A stretch of DNA of 64,000 nt from Paralvinella palmiformis. Taxonomy: Eukaryota; Annelida; Polychaeta; Terebellida; Alvinellidae. Below, piece by piece: positions 32,670 through 42,494 of the stretch; the stretch's first letter is position 1; each line of letters begins with the position of its first letter. A model generated the notes under the pieces. The model worked only from the letters and a program-made list of their open reading frames with translations, had not been told where the DNA came from and searched no databases. A program made the translations under genes and the position numbers. The stretch spans positions 3,640,001-3,704,000 of the forward strand of contig JAODUP010000012.1 of the NCBI GenBank assembly GCA_025642065.1, written 5' to 3'.

Positions 32670-33098
32670 TGTTATGGTTTGGGTATTTAAACTGTATTGT
32701 GGGTCGTGGAGGTTGTTATAGGTCTAATTATATTTGTGGGTGCTTTCACTTCGATTGACCATCAAATGTCAATGTCTGAGCGGTAACTAGTCAACCACGA
32801 AGGTGAAGGCCACAGAGTGAGAGCGAGGCGGTAGATGTTGGCTGGACTTTGGACAGACTTGTTTTCAAGCTGGCAAATATTTGGTTTATTTCATAATTGT
32901 TTTATTATCAGAATATATTTCCATTAACTCTTGATTATTATGTTTGAAGGAGCTCTTTTCTTTCATTATGCTATTGTGTAAATAAACGTGTGTTGAAATT
33001 ATAGAAGTTTTATCGACTTGAGTGTTGGATGAAATTAACCTGTCCTAGTTTGAATACCGCTCTGGTGCCCGAGGTGCTACTCAGAACGGGGCCGTACA
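32670..33098 (+). mobile_element. Probable 5' LTR of a Gypsy-type element
   Basis: The sequence runs from TGTTATGGTTTGGG to GCCGTACA and is followed by TTGGCTAATATGAACC, which would be the usual place for a primer-binding site. It contains an AATAAA at about 32981. The stretch from CATTATGCTATTGTGTAAATAAA to ATCGACTT (about 32964-33019) recurs in diverged form at 41299-41355, beyond the integrase relic, as expected of a second LTR. A 12-bp inverted repeat (32658-32669 with 32683-32694) lies at the start. The exact left border is uncertain; 32692 is another possibility. Confidence 0.5.
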
Positions 33099-33294
33099 TT
33101 GGCTAATATGAACCATACACAAGGTGATAGGTCCATACGTAATATAATTGAGGCACGTCCGGGATCCATCACTCAGTCAACTACTGCTAGTGTTGTTTTC
33201 TTTTGTCCAGTGTTAACCATTATATCGTATATAGCACGATGAGCGATAATATGAGCAAGATAAATAATTGACTGGGTTTAGTGGTAAAAGAAAT

Positions 33295-34175
33295 GGACTA
33301 TTCGCCCGTCAGTTAGTTCGTCCGTTTTATTAGCCCAGGGAGCCATCGCCCTCGATTTACATAATTACCCTTAATTTAGTACAGGTTAGCTAAAATGCAG
33401 TTTATTACCAAATAGATCAAATACAATATGTATTATATTGCCAAATAGTTACAATACAATTTATTAGCAAATAAAAAGCAACCATAGATCGACAAGAACA
33501 ACAAAATATATACTGGTATAGAGTAGCAGTTTAATTCTGTTCTCATGGTTTGTAGATCTTGGTTATCTCACGGAGTAGCTCCTTTCCATCCAATTTGTTC
33601 ACAACATAATCATCCCACAATGCAAAGATCTTTGTTTACTGATTTTTGTGTTGCACCAGCTTAAATTTTTCGTCTGCAATCAACTCTGCTTGTACATCAA
33701 CTAAGCTGCCCTCTTGGTAGCTGGTATGTTCAGGGTTCCCATGCATCATGGAAAACCTGGAAATGTCCTTGAATTTGACAAAATCAGAAAATGTCCTGGA
33801 AAAAATATTGCTTGTGAAAAAATCCACTTAGAACAAAAAAGCTTGTGAATAGATGTTATGCCTGTAGAAAAAAAATTGATTATACAAGAAAAAGAGTATT
33901 GGTACATGGTGTTGATATCCCATGTCAATTAAAATTTAAATAAAAGTGGGTAGATCAGATGGTTAGAAGGGATGAAGAGGAGGTTGTACCATAAAAATTT
34001 CAATAATCGATCATACATATGATATGGTTTTTTGTACATATCTTATTATCTTTAATTTTTGTATACTTTGTCCTAGAAATATTCTGGAAAATAATATTTC
34101 CTTGGCTGTGGGAATCATGCATATATATATATATATATATATATATACCTAATACCCAACAAGGGCGAATAGTCC
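33295..34175. mobile_element. Candidate DNA element inserted between LTR and gag
   Basis: GGACTATTCGCCC at 33295-33307 is the exact reverse complement of GGGCGAATAGTCC at 34163-34175. Near the right end GGGTGAATAGTC-like subterminal repeats occur three times up to 34252. Together these look like the ends of a non-autonomous DNA transposon of about 880 bp, itself carrying the hAT-like repeat at 33731. A short minus-strand frame (33636-33827) is unrecognised. No target-site duplication is evident, so the borders are provisional. Confidence 0.4.
33731..33960 (+). repeat. Interspersed hAT-like repeat, copy 1
   Basis: It starts CAGGGTTCCCATG and runs through GGAAAACCTGGAAATGTCC to GATATCCCATG. 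This matches the sequence at 41071-41300 over most of its length, with scattered differences and small indels. The CAGGGTTCCCA end is typical of hAT elements in animals. It is non-coding. Confidence 0.65.
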
Positions 34176-34199
34176 CTTTTAATTTTGGCAAATAATAAA

Positions 34200-34689
34200 G
34201 GGTGAATAGTCTTTTAATATTGAGGGTGAATGCAACCGAGGGTGAATAGTCCATAATCCAACTGGTAATACCCCTTAGGCATCTGTTATAATCTGTAGTT
34301 TTGACTTTTGTATCAATTATTACTGCAATGTGCCTATATTGCATTGTGTATTGCTCATAATGATATTTGGTGATGAAAAGTACTGTAAACAATGTTTCAG
34401 CTGAATGAGCATTAATTCAGTATTTGTTTAATTGTTCTTGTTTGTTTTTTAATCACTCAGGTAGTTTGTCTTATTATAGGAAGAAGTGACTACACTAACA
34501 TTTGTCTTTGTGAAATGGTGAAACTTTTCTGTTGTTTTCTCCACCCAAGATGTTGATTAGTTATGTGAACTTACTTACTTATGTTTTTATAAATGAAATA
34601 ATAATTAGGAAAATGATACTGCTAGCAAATGTGTCATTCTTCCATTTATATTTTTGAATTCTCAGTGTTGTTGTGTCATCATTTGAACA
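34200..34689. other. Leader region before gag, no feature seen
   Basis: No recognised content apart from the subterminal GGGTGAATAGTC repeats at its left edge. Confidence 0.35.
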
Positions 34690-36318
34690 TGTCATTTAGC
34701 CAGAGTGAATTCCTAGCATCTGGTATTTTGTTATCAGCTATAAATGAAATTTTGAAAGATGACTTGAGTTTGAGGGCAGTGCCAGGAAGGCTGTTATTCA
34801 GGAAATGGTTGTTGTGAGTTAGTTGATATGGACAAACATCCATTCACGACAGCAGATGTATTAAAAGCTAGTGTTTCTGTCAGTTTTGAACTGGAGAAGC
34901 AAAAATTACACATTTGAAACAAGGTGAGTATGAGTTTTGTATTATCAAGCTGAATGCGAGGAAGGAGAACTAAAACTAAAAAAATTGGAGTCTGGGTCCA
35001 TTAGGCTCCAGCTCGATCATTCTTGCGGTGACCCAGCTGACATGTTTCCTCCCGAAAGGTCTAGACATCCTAGCTTTGGTGTGTCTTACTGCATTCAATT
35101 GGTGCCCAGGTTTTGTGAAAAGGATGCAGAGAAGTTCTTTCTTGATTTTGAGAAGATGGCCAAGAAACTAAAGTGGCCTGAGAAATTTTGGTCTGTCGTA
35201 GTTCAGAGCACTTTTATTGGTAAGGCTTAGGAAAGGTAGGCTAGGTAGGCTAAACGAGCCGAGTGACTTCCTAAGGTAATGAGGCACAGTGAAAAATGAA
35301 ACACCCTTGTGATATAGCCAGGCCAGAGTTTGAACCCAGGTTTTATAGATCTCTAGTCAACCTTGCTACCAGTTAGGCCATGAAGGCACCCACAAAGTTG
35401 TTAAAAGTGTGTTGAAGGCATATGAACATACAAACAAGTGTATAGGCAAAAGTAAATAAGTTATCAAAAATTGTCTATTCAGTCATTAATTGAGTTTGCC
35501 CAACACAAAATAAAATTCAATCAGTCAAGATATCTGAACATATCTAAATGATTGGGAGATCAACGATTTGGTTGCTGCATCAATGGCAGCTGATGATTAT
35601 GTTCTAACACATGAGTCTATCTTTGATAAATGTTTTGACCGATGGCCACAATTTCAAGAACCCCAGAAAAACACCAATTACAAATCAGAAAACAAATCCT
35701 GGTAAGGCCATTATTTTTTAAATATTTGTTTTACAGAATATTTCCCGCTGAATAATTAGGGTTTGTATGCACAAAAATCCCAACTGAAAACATAGGGTGG
35801 ATCGAAAAATATTGACACAGAGTTATAGATTCTGAAAGATTTGTCAGATTCGGTACCCTACCATTTACAAATGCCTTGTTGTATTTTTACATTGATATTC
35901 GAATTCAGTTTGACAATGATATCCACCAGCTTGTTTGCTTCCTCGAGGATAGTCTAGTAGTTATCTGCTAGTAAATATCACAGTGTCAAAGCCCTGGAGT
36001 GAGGTTAAATGTAATTATTGTCACCATAAAGGTCATTTCTTGTCTGCCTGCTGGGATCTAAAAAATAAACAGTTGGGTATCAAACCTGTTGTTTTTGTAC
36101 AAACATCTTATCCTAGTTTTGAAACAGATGTTGATAATTCTCTTGTTAGTTGTGGTAAGGAAAATGTTCTTGATTCTGGTTGTTCTCACAACAATGGTCG
36201 CAAGGGAGACGTTTCAGTGTTGTACTCTCCTGATCATGGTGGTTGTAGAGCAGTTGCTATGGATAATAATCCGTGTTGTTTACCCAATGATCATAAATTT
36301 CATTTGATGATAATATAA
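34690..36318 (+). pseudogene. Gypsy-type gag relic
   Basis: Plus-strand pieces give a gag protein in order. There is a helical N-terminus near 34690-34920, and a capsid-like part at 34937-35230 with CIQLVPRFCEKDAEKFFLDF and KWPEKFWSVVVQSTFIGKA. After a SINE insertion, the continuation (VLKAYEHTNK, then AASMAADDYVLTHESIFDK) runs to about 35700. A CCHC zinc knuckle CNYCHHKGHFLSAC follows at about 36010-36050. The ORF is broken by the SINE, by stops around 35460-35520 and by frameshifts. Gag packages the RNA of LTR retrotransposons; this copy cannot make it. Confidence 0.8.
35225..35396 (-). mobile_element. tRNA-derived SINE inserted in gag
   Basis: On the minus strand it begins GGGTGCCTTCATGGCCTAAC with an A-box-like TGGCCTAACTGGTAGC and a B box GGGTTCAAACTC, and ends towards 35225. 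It interrupts the gag reading frame right after FIGKA. Its head resembles the truncated SINE at 14.1 kb. Confidence 0.75.
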
Positions 36319-36679
36319 GTGTTGGCCATGTTACAAATAATGGTTTGAGTAATCAGTCACTTAAGTGTTACAGGGATTTTGTGTCTGCAGGTTAAGGGTT
36401 ATGTGTTAACTGTAATGTTACCAAATCAGTTATTATCCTGTGGTATACAGTTCATTCCAGAAAAATATTTCTACATCTCACTAGCCTCTGCGCTAGTAAA
36501 ATTTAAATACACTAGCTATTAAAACTATAATTTGTTTTACTAATCAGAACAAAACTGTGCTGGAATCAACGGAGAACACCAGATCGTAAATTTGTGTATG
36601 TTTGATATTTTTCGGCCACTTTTGTGCACCACGGAGGCAATAAAGACAATAATAATGTGTCTGTGGTTTTATTGATCTA
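36319..36679. other. Decayed Gypsy interior, unresolved
   Basis: Probably remnants of the element between gag and protease. I could not read a protein here, and the hAT element begins at its right edge. Confidence 0.3.
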
Positions 36680-37770
36680 CACTGGATTCAGCAACCTTTT
36701 TGAGGGGAGGGCCAAATCCTAAGACTAGATTGGGTGAGGGTAGGTGTGGGGAATTTAAAAATTAAGGGGTTTCAGAGCATCTGAGACCAAATGTCACCAA
36801 TATATGTAATTGTTTCGAACTGTATGGATAGAAGAGTATAATTTGGATTAAGCCAGTAGCAACATGTAATTTCAAACGCAAGAAGCTGCATAATACATTG
36901 TGTGGCTACCATGATCTATATTCCTGACATGAATGTTAATGATTATATACTATTAACAAAACAAAAAATGAACGAATTAATTATATGTAACATTTTTTTT
37001 AATTCAACGATCGATCGGATGCTGGCCTTGCTTCATCAAACCCTGAATATCAGGCTGTAGAGGTGTGCTCGCAGGCCTCAGAGTGCCCCCCCCTCCCCCC
37101 AATGTGCCTCAGTGAGTTTACGACGTGTCTAGCTCTTTGGTAAAATCACTTTGCTGAACAGTTGTTCACATAGATATACGTGCTTCCGAATGGTGCAATT
37201 ACCATTCGAACGTGATTCATTAGTCCAGGGAACTGGTCGGTTGGAACCTATTGTTCATAAAACTTAACTATCGCAACTGCAATAAATTTGGTTTTCAAGT
37301 TAGTGTTGCATATCAATCAGTTCCATCTGTAGGTGAACGGCAACACTGTCCACGGTTACTGCGAACAGAGTTGCAAATACTGAAAAGGCCTGGTTGTTGG
37401 CCCGCTGATCTGTAAATCGAGTTTTGAATTGTTCCCGCAGCTGCCCAACAAAGGCAACACACGTGGTTGCTTCATTAGGTTGATTTGCGATAACGTTGGA
37501 ACATGTTCATAATTCCATTGTTTGAGTTGTCCCACCCACCGACGAAGCTTCACCTCAAATGCGCAGACGAGTTCAAGCAGTTTGTTGATTAACTGGTCTC
37601 TCCCCTGTAATTTTATGATCAGCATATTCATGTTTTGAAATGTCTACCAAGAATGCCAAGCCTGACAACCATGCTTGGTCTGACAGAAAACCGGAAAATA
37701 GTATTTGGTTTTTATCGAATATTATATCAGTATGGCATCCAACGAGGACTTTGATATAATAAAACACTAT
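36680..37770 (-). mobile_element. hAT transposase C-terminal part, nested
   Basis: The minus strand encodes FLSDQAWLSGLAFLVDISKH, KLQGRDQLINKLLELVCAFE and LRRWVGQLKQWNYEHVPTL (37356-37740). Beyond frameshifts, FAVTVDSVAVHLQMELIDMQ and LCEQLFSKVILPKS lead to the hAT dimerisation end near 37020-37330. This is the type of hAT transposase related to GTF2IRD2 and similar host proteins. CAACCTTTTTGAGGGGAGGGCC at about 36690 looks like the 3' terminal inverted repeat of such elements. The N-terminal half with the first catalytic aspartate is missing. It sits inside the Gypsy-type element, between gag and protease. Confidence 0.75.
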
Positions 37771-37899
37771 AAATCTCTGCTACCGATGATCGTTGTTACG
37801 AAAGAGAACTTAAAAGCTAGCCGGCTCGTGATTGTTCTGCCAATTTGCCACGGATTGCCGATCTCTAAGGAAAGGACCATTAGCCTATGGCTTTCTCCG

Positions 37900-38283
37900 C
37901 AGCGGCGGAGCAGGGGGCGGAGGGCGGTTGTCGTCTACCGCGGCCGCACCTTTACAGAGATGGCAGTTTCGAGCTAAAACAATTCTTGTAATTTATCAAT
38001 ATTTCAGCATCAATATGTATAACCATATTAAAACGTCTATTTACCAATTTATTTTACTATTTTAAATTATGCATTCTTTGTATATTTAAAAAAATAATTG
38101 CCCATTTGAATGTTCACTGAGTCACAAAACAACAGCACCCTTCTGGCTTCTGGGGCCCTCGAGTGGGCCCCACACCCCATCCTTTAGGTGGCTCGCTTCC
38201 CTCGCAAATGTATTTCCACTACACTAATAGGGGCGCCCATATATATTTGGCCCTGGGCGGCAATACTGCCTGCTCCGCCACTG
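37900..38283. mobile_element. Non-autonomous hAT-like element
   Basis: The left end CAGCGGCGGAGCAGG and the reverse complement of the right end, CAGTGGCGGAGCAGG, match at all but one base. They enclose a 384-bp GC-rich, non-coding segment. CAGTGGCGGAGC is a common hAT-type terminus. The flanking eight bases (TTTCTCCG and CTTTTCGG) are similar but not identical, so the target duplication is unproven. Confidence 0.6.
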
Positions 38284-39294
38284 CTTTTCGGGGCAAAGAA
38301 CAGTTTAACAGGGGTTAGATCTATTAGTCATCTAGTTGTTTTCATAATTATGCAGTCAGTGACGTCCGGAAACAACGTGTGAGTTCAAAAAATGTGGGAA
38401 TGTCGATACTTTACAAATACTCTAAAATCCGGAAATATTCTATTCACTCCGACCCCTGCTCTAATACGATACAAGTATATAATAATCAACAGTTCATAGT
38501 TCATCAAGTAATAAATTATTGCTGATGTCCACAATCTGGCCAGGAATTTTCTTGTGGCTGTTGACAGTAATAATTCATACACAGAGGGTCAAACTCAATT
38601 AAGTTACCAAAAACTGCATATAATTCCTTCAGTAAAGTAAGAAAACAGTTAATATGATATATGAAATCCATATTTATAATAGTATTTATATAAATGGGGA
38701 AAAACCCCGCAGTGATCAAACAAATAAACAGGAAAGGGGCAGAGAAATCCACCATATAAACAAGATCATGTGTGTTTATTCACTGTAAACAAAGAAAACT
38801 GGCCAATCAGGAGAGAGTATTTGAGTCACATGACCATCTTAGCCGTTTACCCGGCAAGATTACCAGCTCACCAAAATCTCTTCCATCCTTCAAGCATGGT
38901 TCTTATATTCAGTAAATATTTATAAATATAACATTTGAAATGGTTGCAGCAGTAGATTTTGGCATTATTTCAGATCAGGAAACATTGATGATAAATATGT
39001 GTCGTTTATCATAACCGATTTCCACCCTACAATCGGGAACAATCCTTTTTAGCGACGGTTAGTGAGGTATCGGTGCGGGTGTTTTAAACTATGACACTTT
39101 TCAGCGCGAAGAGCTCCAAAACAGCGCAAAATCATTCTACGAAAAAGGAACTAGAGACTACCGTATATCTGGCCTAAAAAGGCAGTAGCCAGGTCGGGCT
39201 AGTGTTTTAGACTACTCACTAGCCCGAAGACAAAATTCACCAGAACTGCTTTGTGGGGCATATAAGTTATGTTTAAATAAAACCTTGTTGGAAA
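38284..39294. other. Unassigned; one perfect hairpin
   Basis: No gene is recognised. TCGGGCTAGTG at 39194-39204 pairs perfectly with CACTAGCCCGA at 39217-39227 across a 12-base loop. It lies about 70 bp before the protease relic. Confidence 0.45.
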
Positions 39295-40520
39295 TTTATC
39301 AGTTGGAATTGTTTCTCAGCTTCCTATGTAAGAAGTTCATCTGTTGTTGAGAAATGACTTGGCTGCTTCAAAGGCGACTGCTGTACCACATATGTGTTCT
39401 AAGCCCATCATGGAAACTAATGATGAGTTGGAATATAATATTTCAGGCCTGTTTTCTTCCTGTGCTGTTACAAGGGCTATGAATCAATAAGTAAATGATG
39501 TAATAAGTTTATGCGACCCATTCCTCTCAGAGGATACGACTCATGTTCGTAATGTTTCTAGCAATGTTGATATTGCCAGCCTAAGCCTAATTTTATAGTT
39601 AATATTTCAATGGAGTTGTCAAATAAAGATCAGTTGTTCAGAGATCAACTTGCTGATTCTAGTATTAATCTGTATGCCAAGGTAGCAGTATGATGATTTA
39701 CCTGTTTGTTAATATATAGTCTTGTTTGTTGATGAGGAAATCACAACCACCCATTGCGGCTGGTGATGAAGAATGGCGTGTAGTACACCATATTGCTAGT
39801 CCGGAATGTTATAGGCATGAGATAATTGTTTTGATTTTTTTACAAGTTGCCACATGGGGGGTTAATAAGACCCATAGGTGTATAGCCCATTACTTCTTTT
39901 GGCCACAGATGCGAAAGGAAATATCTCACTATTGTAAAGCATACCATACATGTCGGGTTGTAAGCAAGCCAAATCAAAGTATTCCTAAAGCTCCATTGTG
40001 TCCCATTTCTTGGTTTTGAGGAGCCTTTCATTGGGGCTATTATAGATTGTATGGAGCCATTGCCTAAATCAAAATCAGGAAACCTTTAGTTGCTTACCAT
40101 TATGTGTTCATTCATCAACACGATGCCCAGAGCTAATTCGTTTGTGCAAGATCGGTTCGTGGTTCATTGTGAAGGCAGGTTTTTGGACATAATGTCCGTG
40201 GTCCACTGACTGCTTTATTTGAATCTGTCGTAAAAGATGATCACAGTAGTATTTTTCTGGGTTACGTAGTATAATTTCGTGAACTATTGTGAGGTATTTG
40301 GTGTACTGCTGAAAAGAATTTGAAAACTTTTCAGAACAATATGAAAATGTTGTATTATCATAAGTCTGCCTTGTTCTTTTGAAGTTGGCTACAAAGTCTG
40401 TGTTATTTCCAGTGACAGATCAGCACATACAGGCTAAGTATATGGGACCTTATATTGTAGATAAAAAGGTCGGTGAAGTTGATTACCTCATCGAAACAAT
40501 TGTGTCATGTGGATATGACG
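39295..40520 (+). pseudogene. Gypsy-type protease and integrase relic
   Basis: The plus strand shows the end of a retroviral-type protease domain, LLLRNDLAASKATAVPH and SCAVTRAMNQ (about 39330-39490). It continues through a short linker into integrase: LMRKSQPPI at 39730, the HHCC zinc-binding part (HRCIAHYFFWPQMRKEISHY, CKAYHTCRVV, KPNQSIPKAPLCPI) to 40018, weak core remnants, and a C-terminal piece GPYIVDKKVGEVDYLIET near 40450-40500. No reverse transcriptase lies between protease and integrase. That order matches Gmr1-type Gypsy elements rather than ordinary Gypsy. Stops and frameshifts are frequent, so this is a dead copy. Confidence 0.75.
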
Positions 40521-41035
40521 AAACATCTCTGTCTGGCCGTGTTGCTTGATGGTTGTTGGTTTGACGAAGCGCATCACGATTTTGTGCAGGCTGCCACGGA
40601 GACAGTAAAAGGTGCAGTAGAGACGGTTCGTTGGTGACTCCAAGAAAGTCACAAAACGTCCGACACGACTTCTGTTCGAATACCATCTTCCCAGGTCCTC
40701 TTTCTTCGGCCTTGAAAAGGGCCTTCTCTGGGTTTCAGTTCTTCAGATGCTAAGTTAGCAGGTGGACAAATGTTTCATCATCTTGTGTTATTTAACTTCA
40801 AGTTCTGCCTGGAATTCACTGAAGCGGTACTGTCTGAATGAACTCTTTCGGAAGTAGAAGAACACGATATTGGCAGGCTATCGGGACCCTTCTCGGCAGA
40901 TATGTAGACAAGGTGTAACGTGCAGCCAGGCAGAGCAATGTTATTGTTTCTCTTGCAGAAAACAAATACTCCCTTCTTCCCAGTCATAACGTTGGCGTTG
41001 TTATAGCCAAGAGCAAGGCAGTTATACCAGGGAAC
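40520..41035 (-). pseudogene. hAT-type transposase fragment
   Basis: The minus strand encodes CLALGYNNANVMTGKKGVFV and then LPGCTLHLVYISAEKGPDSL (40778-41030). This matches the region of hAT-superfamily transposases around the second catalytic aspartate and the CxxH motif (DxAxxMxGKxxG...CxxHxxxLA). Further along, MRFVKPTTIKQ near 40560-40590 fits the following helical insert. The aspartate position reads N here (YNNANVM), so the catalytic site is changed. It lies opposite to the Gypsy-type element and directly after the integrase relic. Confidence 0.6.
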
Positions 41036-41070
41036 ATGACACTTCCACTGGAAGTTCCAGAGTGTATATG

Positions 41071-41300
41071 CACCCTGGAAAAACCTGGAAAATAAGTAAT
41101 TAATTTTCCATGTCTAGAAAATGTCCTTGAATTTCACAAAATCAGGAAATGTCCAGGAAAACATATTGCCTGTGAATAAAATTCACTTAGAACAAAAAAG
41201 CCTGTGAATAAATATTATGCTTCTAGAAGAAAAAGAGTACCGGTACATTGTCTTGATATCCCATGTTTGTTAAAATGAAAATGTAAATAAAAGTAGAACA
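41071..41300 (+). repeat. Interspersed hAT-like repeat, copy 2
   Basis: This is a diverged direct copy of 33731-33960, sharing AATGTCCTTGAATTT, CACTTAGAACAAAAAAGC and GATATCCCATG in the same order. The two copies flank most of the Gypsy-type element. Confidence 0.65.
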
Positions 41301-41375
41301 TTATACTATTTGTGTAAATAAATCCCTGTTGAAACTGTAGAACTTGTGTTGACTTCAAAATGAACCATACCTAAC
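41299..41375 (+). mobile_element. Remnant of the 3' LTR
   Basis: CATTATACTATTTGTGTAAA and the following bases down to GTTGACTT match the end part of the proposed 5' LTR (32964-33019) with scattered substitutions, including the AATAAA. The rest of the LTR has been lost or replaced by the hAT-like repeat next to it. Confidence 0.45.
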
Positions 41376-41409
41376 ACTTTATCTATTTCTAAGTGCAAAT
41401 TCAGACAAT

Positions 41410-41801
41410 GGGTCAATCCAATTCCGGAATTGGAATTTATTGTCAATTTCGGAATTGGAACGGATTGTTTAGAAAAAAATGGAATTGGAATTGATAAATT
41501 TTGAATTGGAATTGAAATTTCCTACAAATAAATAAATCCACAACTTAATTTACCATTTAATTTTTAATTCAGAAATGTTTCTTCCATGACAATATATGGA
41601 ATATAAACTATTCGGAGTAAGTATTCCAAGTAGGTACTCGCAATCGGTACTCGGAGTACCTACTCATGGTAAAAAGTAGTAGCTATAAAGAGTCGGTAAA
41701 AATGGAATTGAAATATTTGGAATAGGAATTTAACTAGAATTGATAAATTTGATTTGGAATTGACTGAGTGGAATTGAAATTTACAAAATGGAATTGACCC
41801 C
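41410..41801. mobile_element. MITE-like element at the palindrome edge
   Basis: The left end GGGTCAATCCAATTCC and the reverse complement of the right end, GGGTCAATTCC, form imperfect terminal inverted repeats. The interior is full of GGAATTG/CAATTCC motifs in both directions. It is non-coding, about 390 bp. The left arm of the large inverted repeat starts inside its right terminus at 41779. Confidence 0.6.
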
Positions 41802-42383
41802 ATATCTGTGCGGGTGTAGGTGTGCTTTCATAAAATATACAGCATATAGTAAATAACACTGAATAGCGAAAACTATATGCACATTATTTGGGATGTAACT
41901 GTATTTATCACAATTCAGACTTGTACATAACGGTTGCCAAAACATAGACATTTATCTAGTAAATTGATATAGATTACACGAACACACACGCACACACACA
42001 CACACACACACACAAATACATACACAAACACACATACACACCTAATGACCATTCCAGGATGAGCACTAATGTATGGCCATTCTGTTTGAGGCCCCTATTT
42101 CTATATCACACCTGATTAATTTATCAATATTTTTGCTTTCACTATTATTCTGTCATATAAATTGATCATCCTTCAGTAATTCATTTTTAGTTGCTGTTTA
42201 CCAGTGATGTTGATGCCATCCTAGAGGTTTGAACATTATTTAATTACCCATACCTTATGATATTTCAGGCTATGGTTATTAGGTATGCTAATTTTTAACC
42301 AGAACAGTTTAATGACTCCAACATTTGATATGCAGAATAACTGGCGGTATTTTATATTCATATTATTGCTTGACCTTTTGCTT

Positions 42384-42390
42384 TATAAAA
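42384..42390 (+). promoter_or_regulatory. Possible TATA box of gene B
   Basis: TATAAAA lies about 105 bp upstream of the ATG of gene B and is preserved at the mirror position upstream of gene B'. The distance allows a short 5' leader. AT richness makes a chance match likely. Confidence 0.25.
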
Positions 42391-42494
42391 ACATTTAACA
42401 CCAAGTTGAAAATGTCAATTGACAGAATTTTATTCTGTGTTCTGTTTTCCTTAACTAGTAACCGGTGACATACAACTTGTGTTAATTATCAGCC

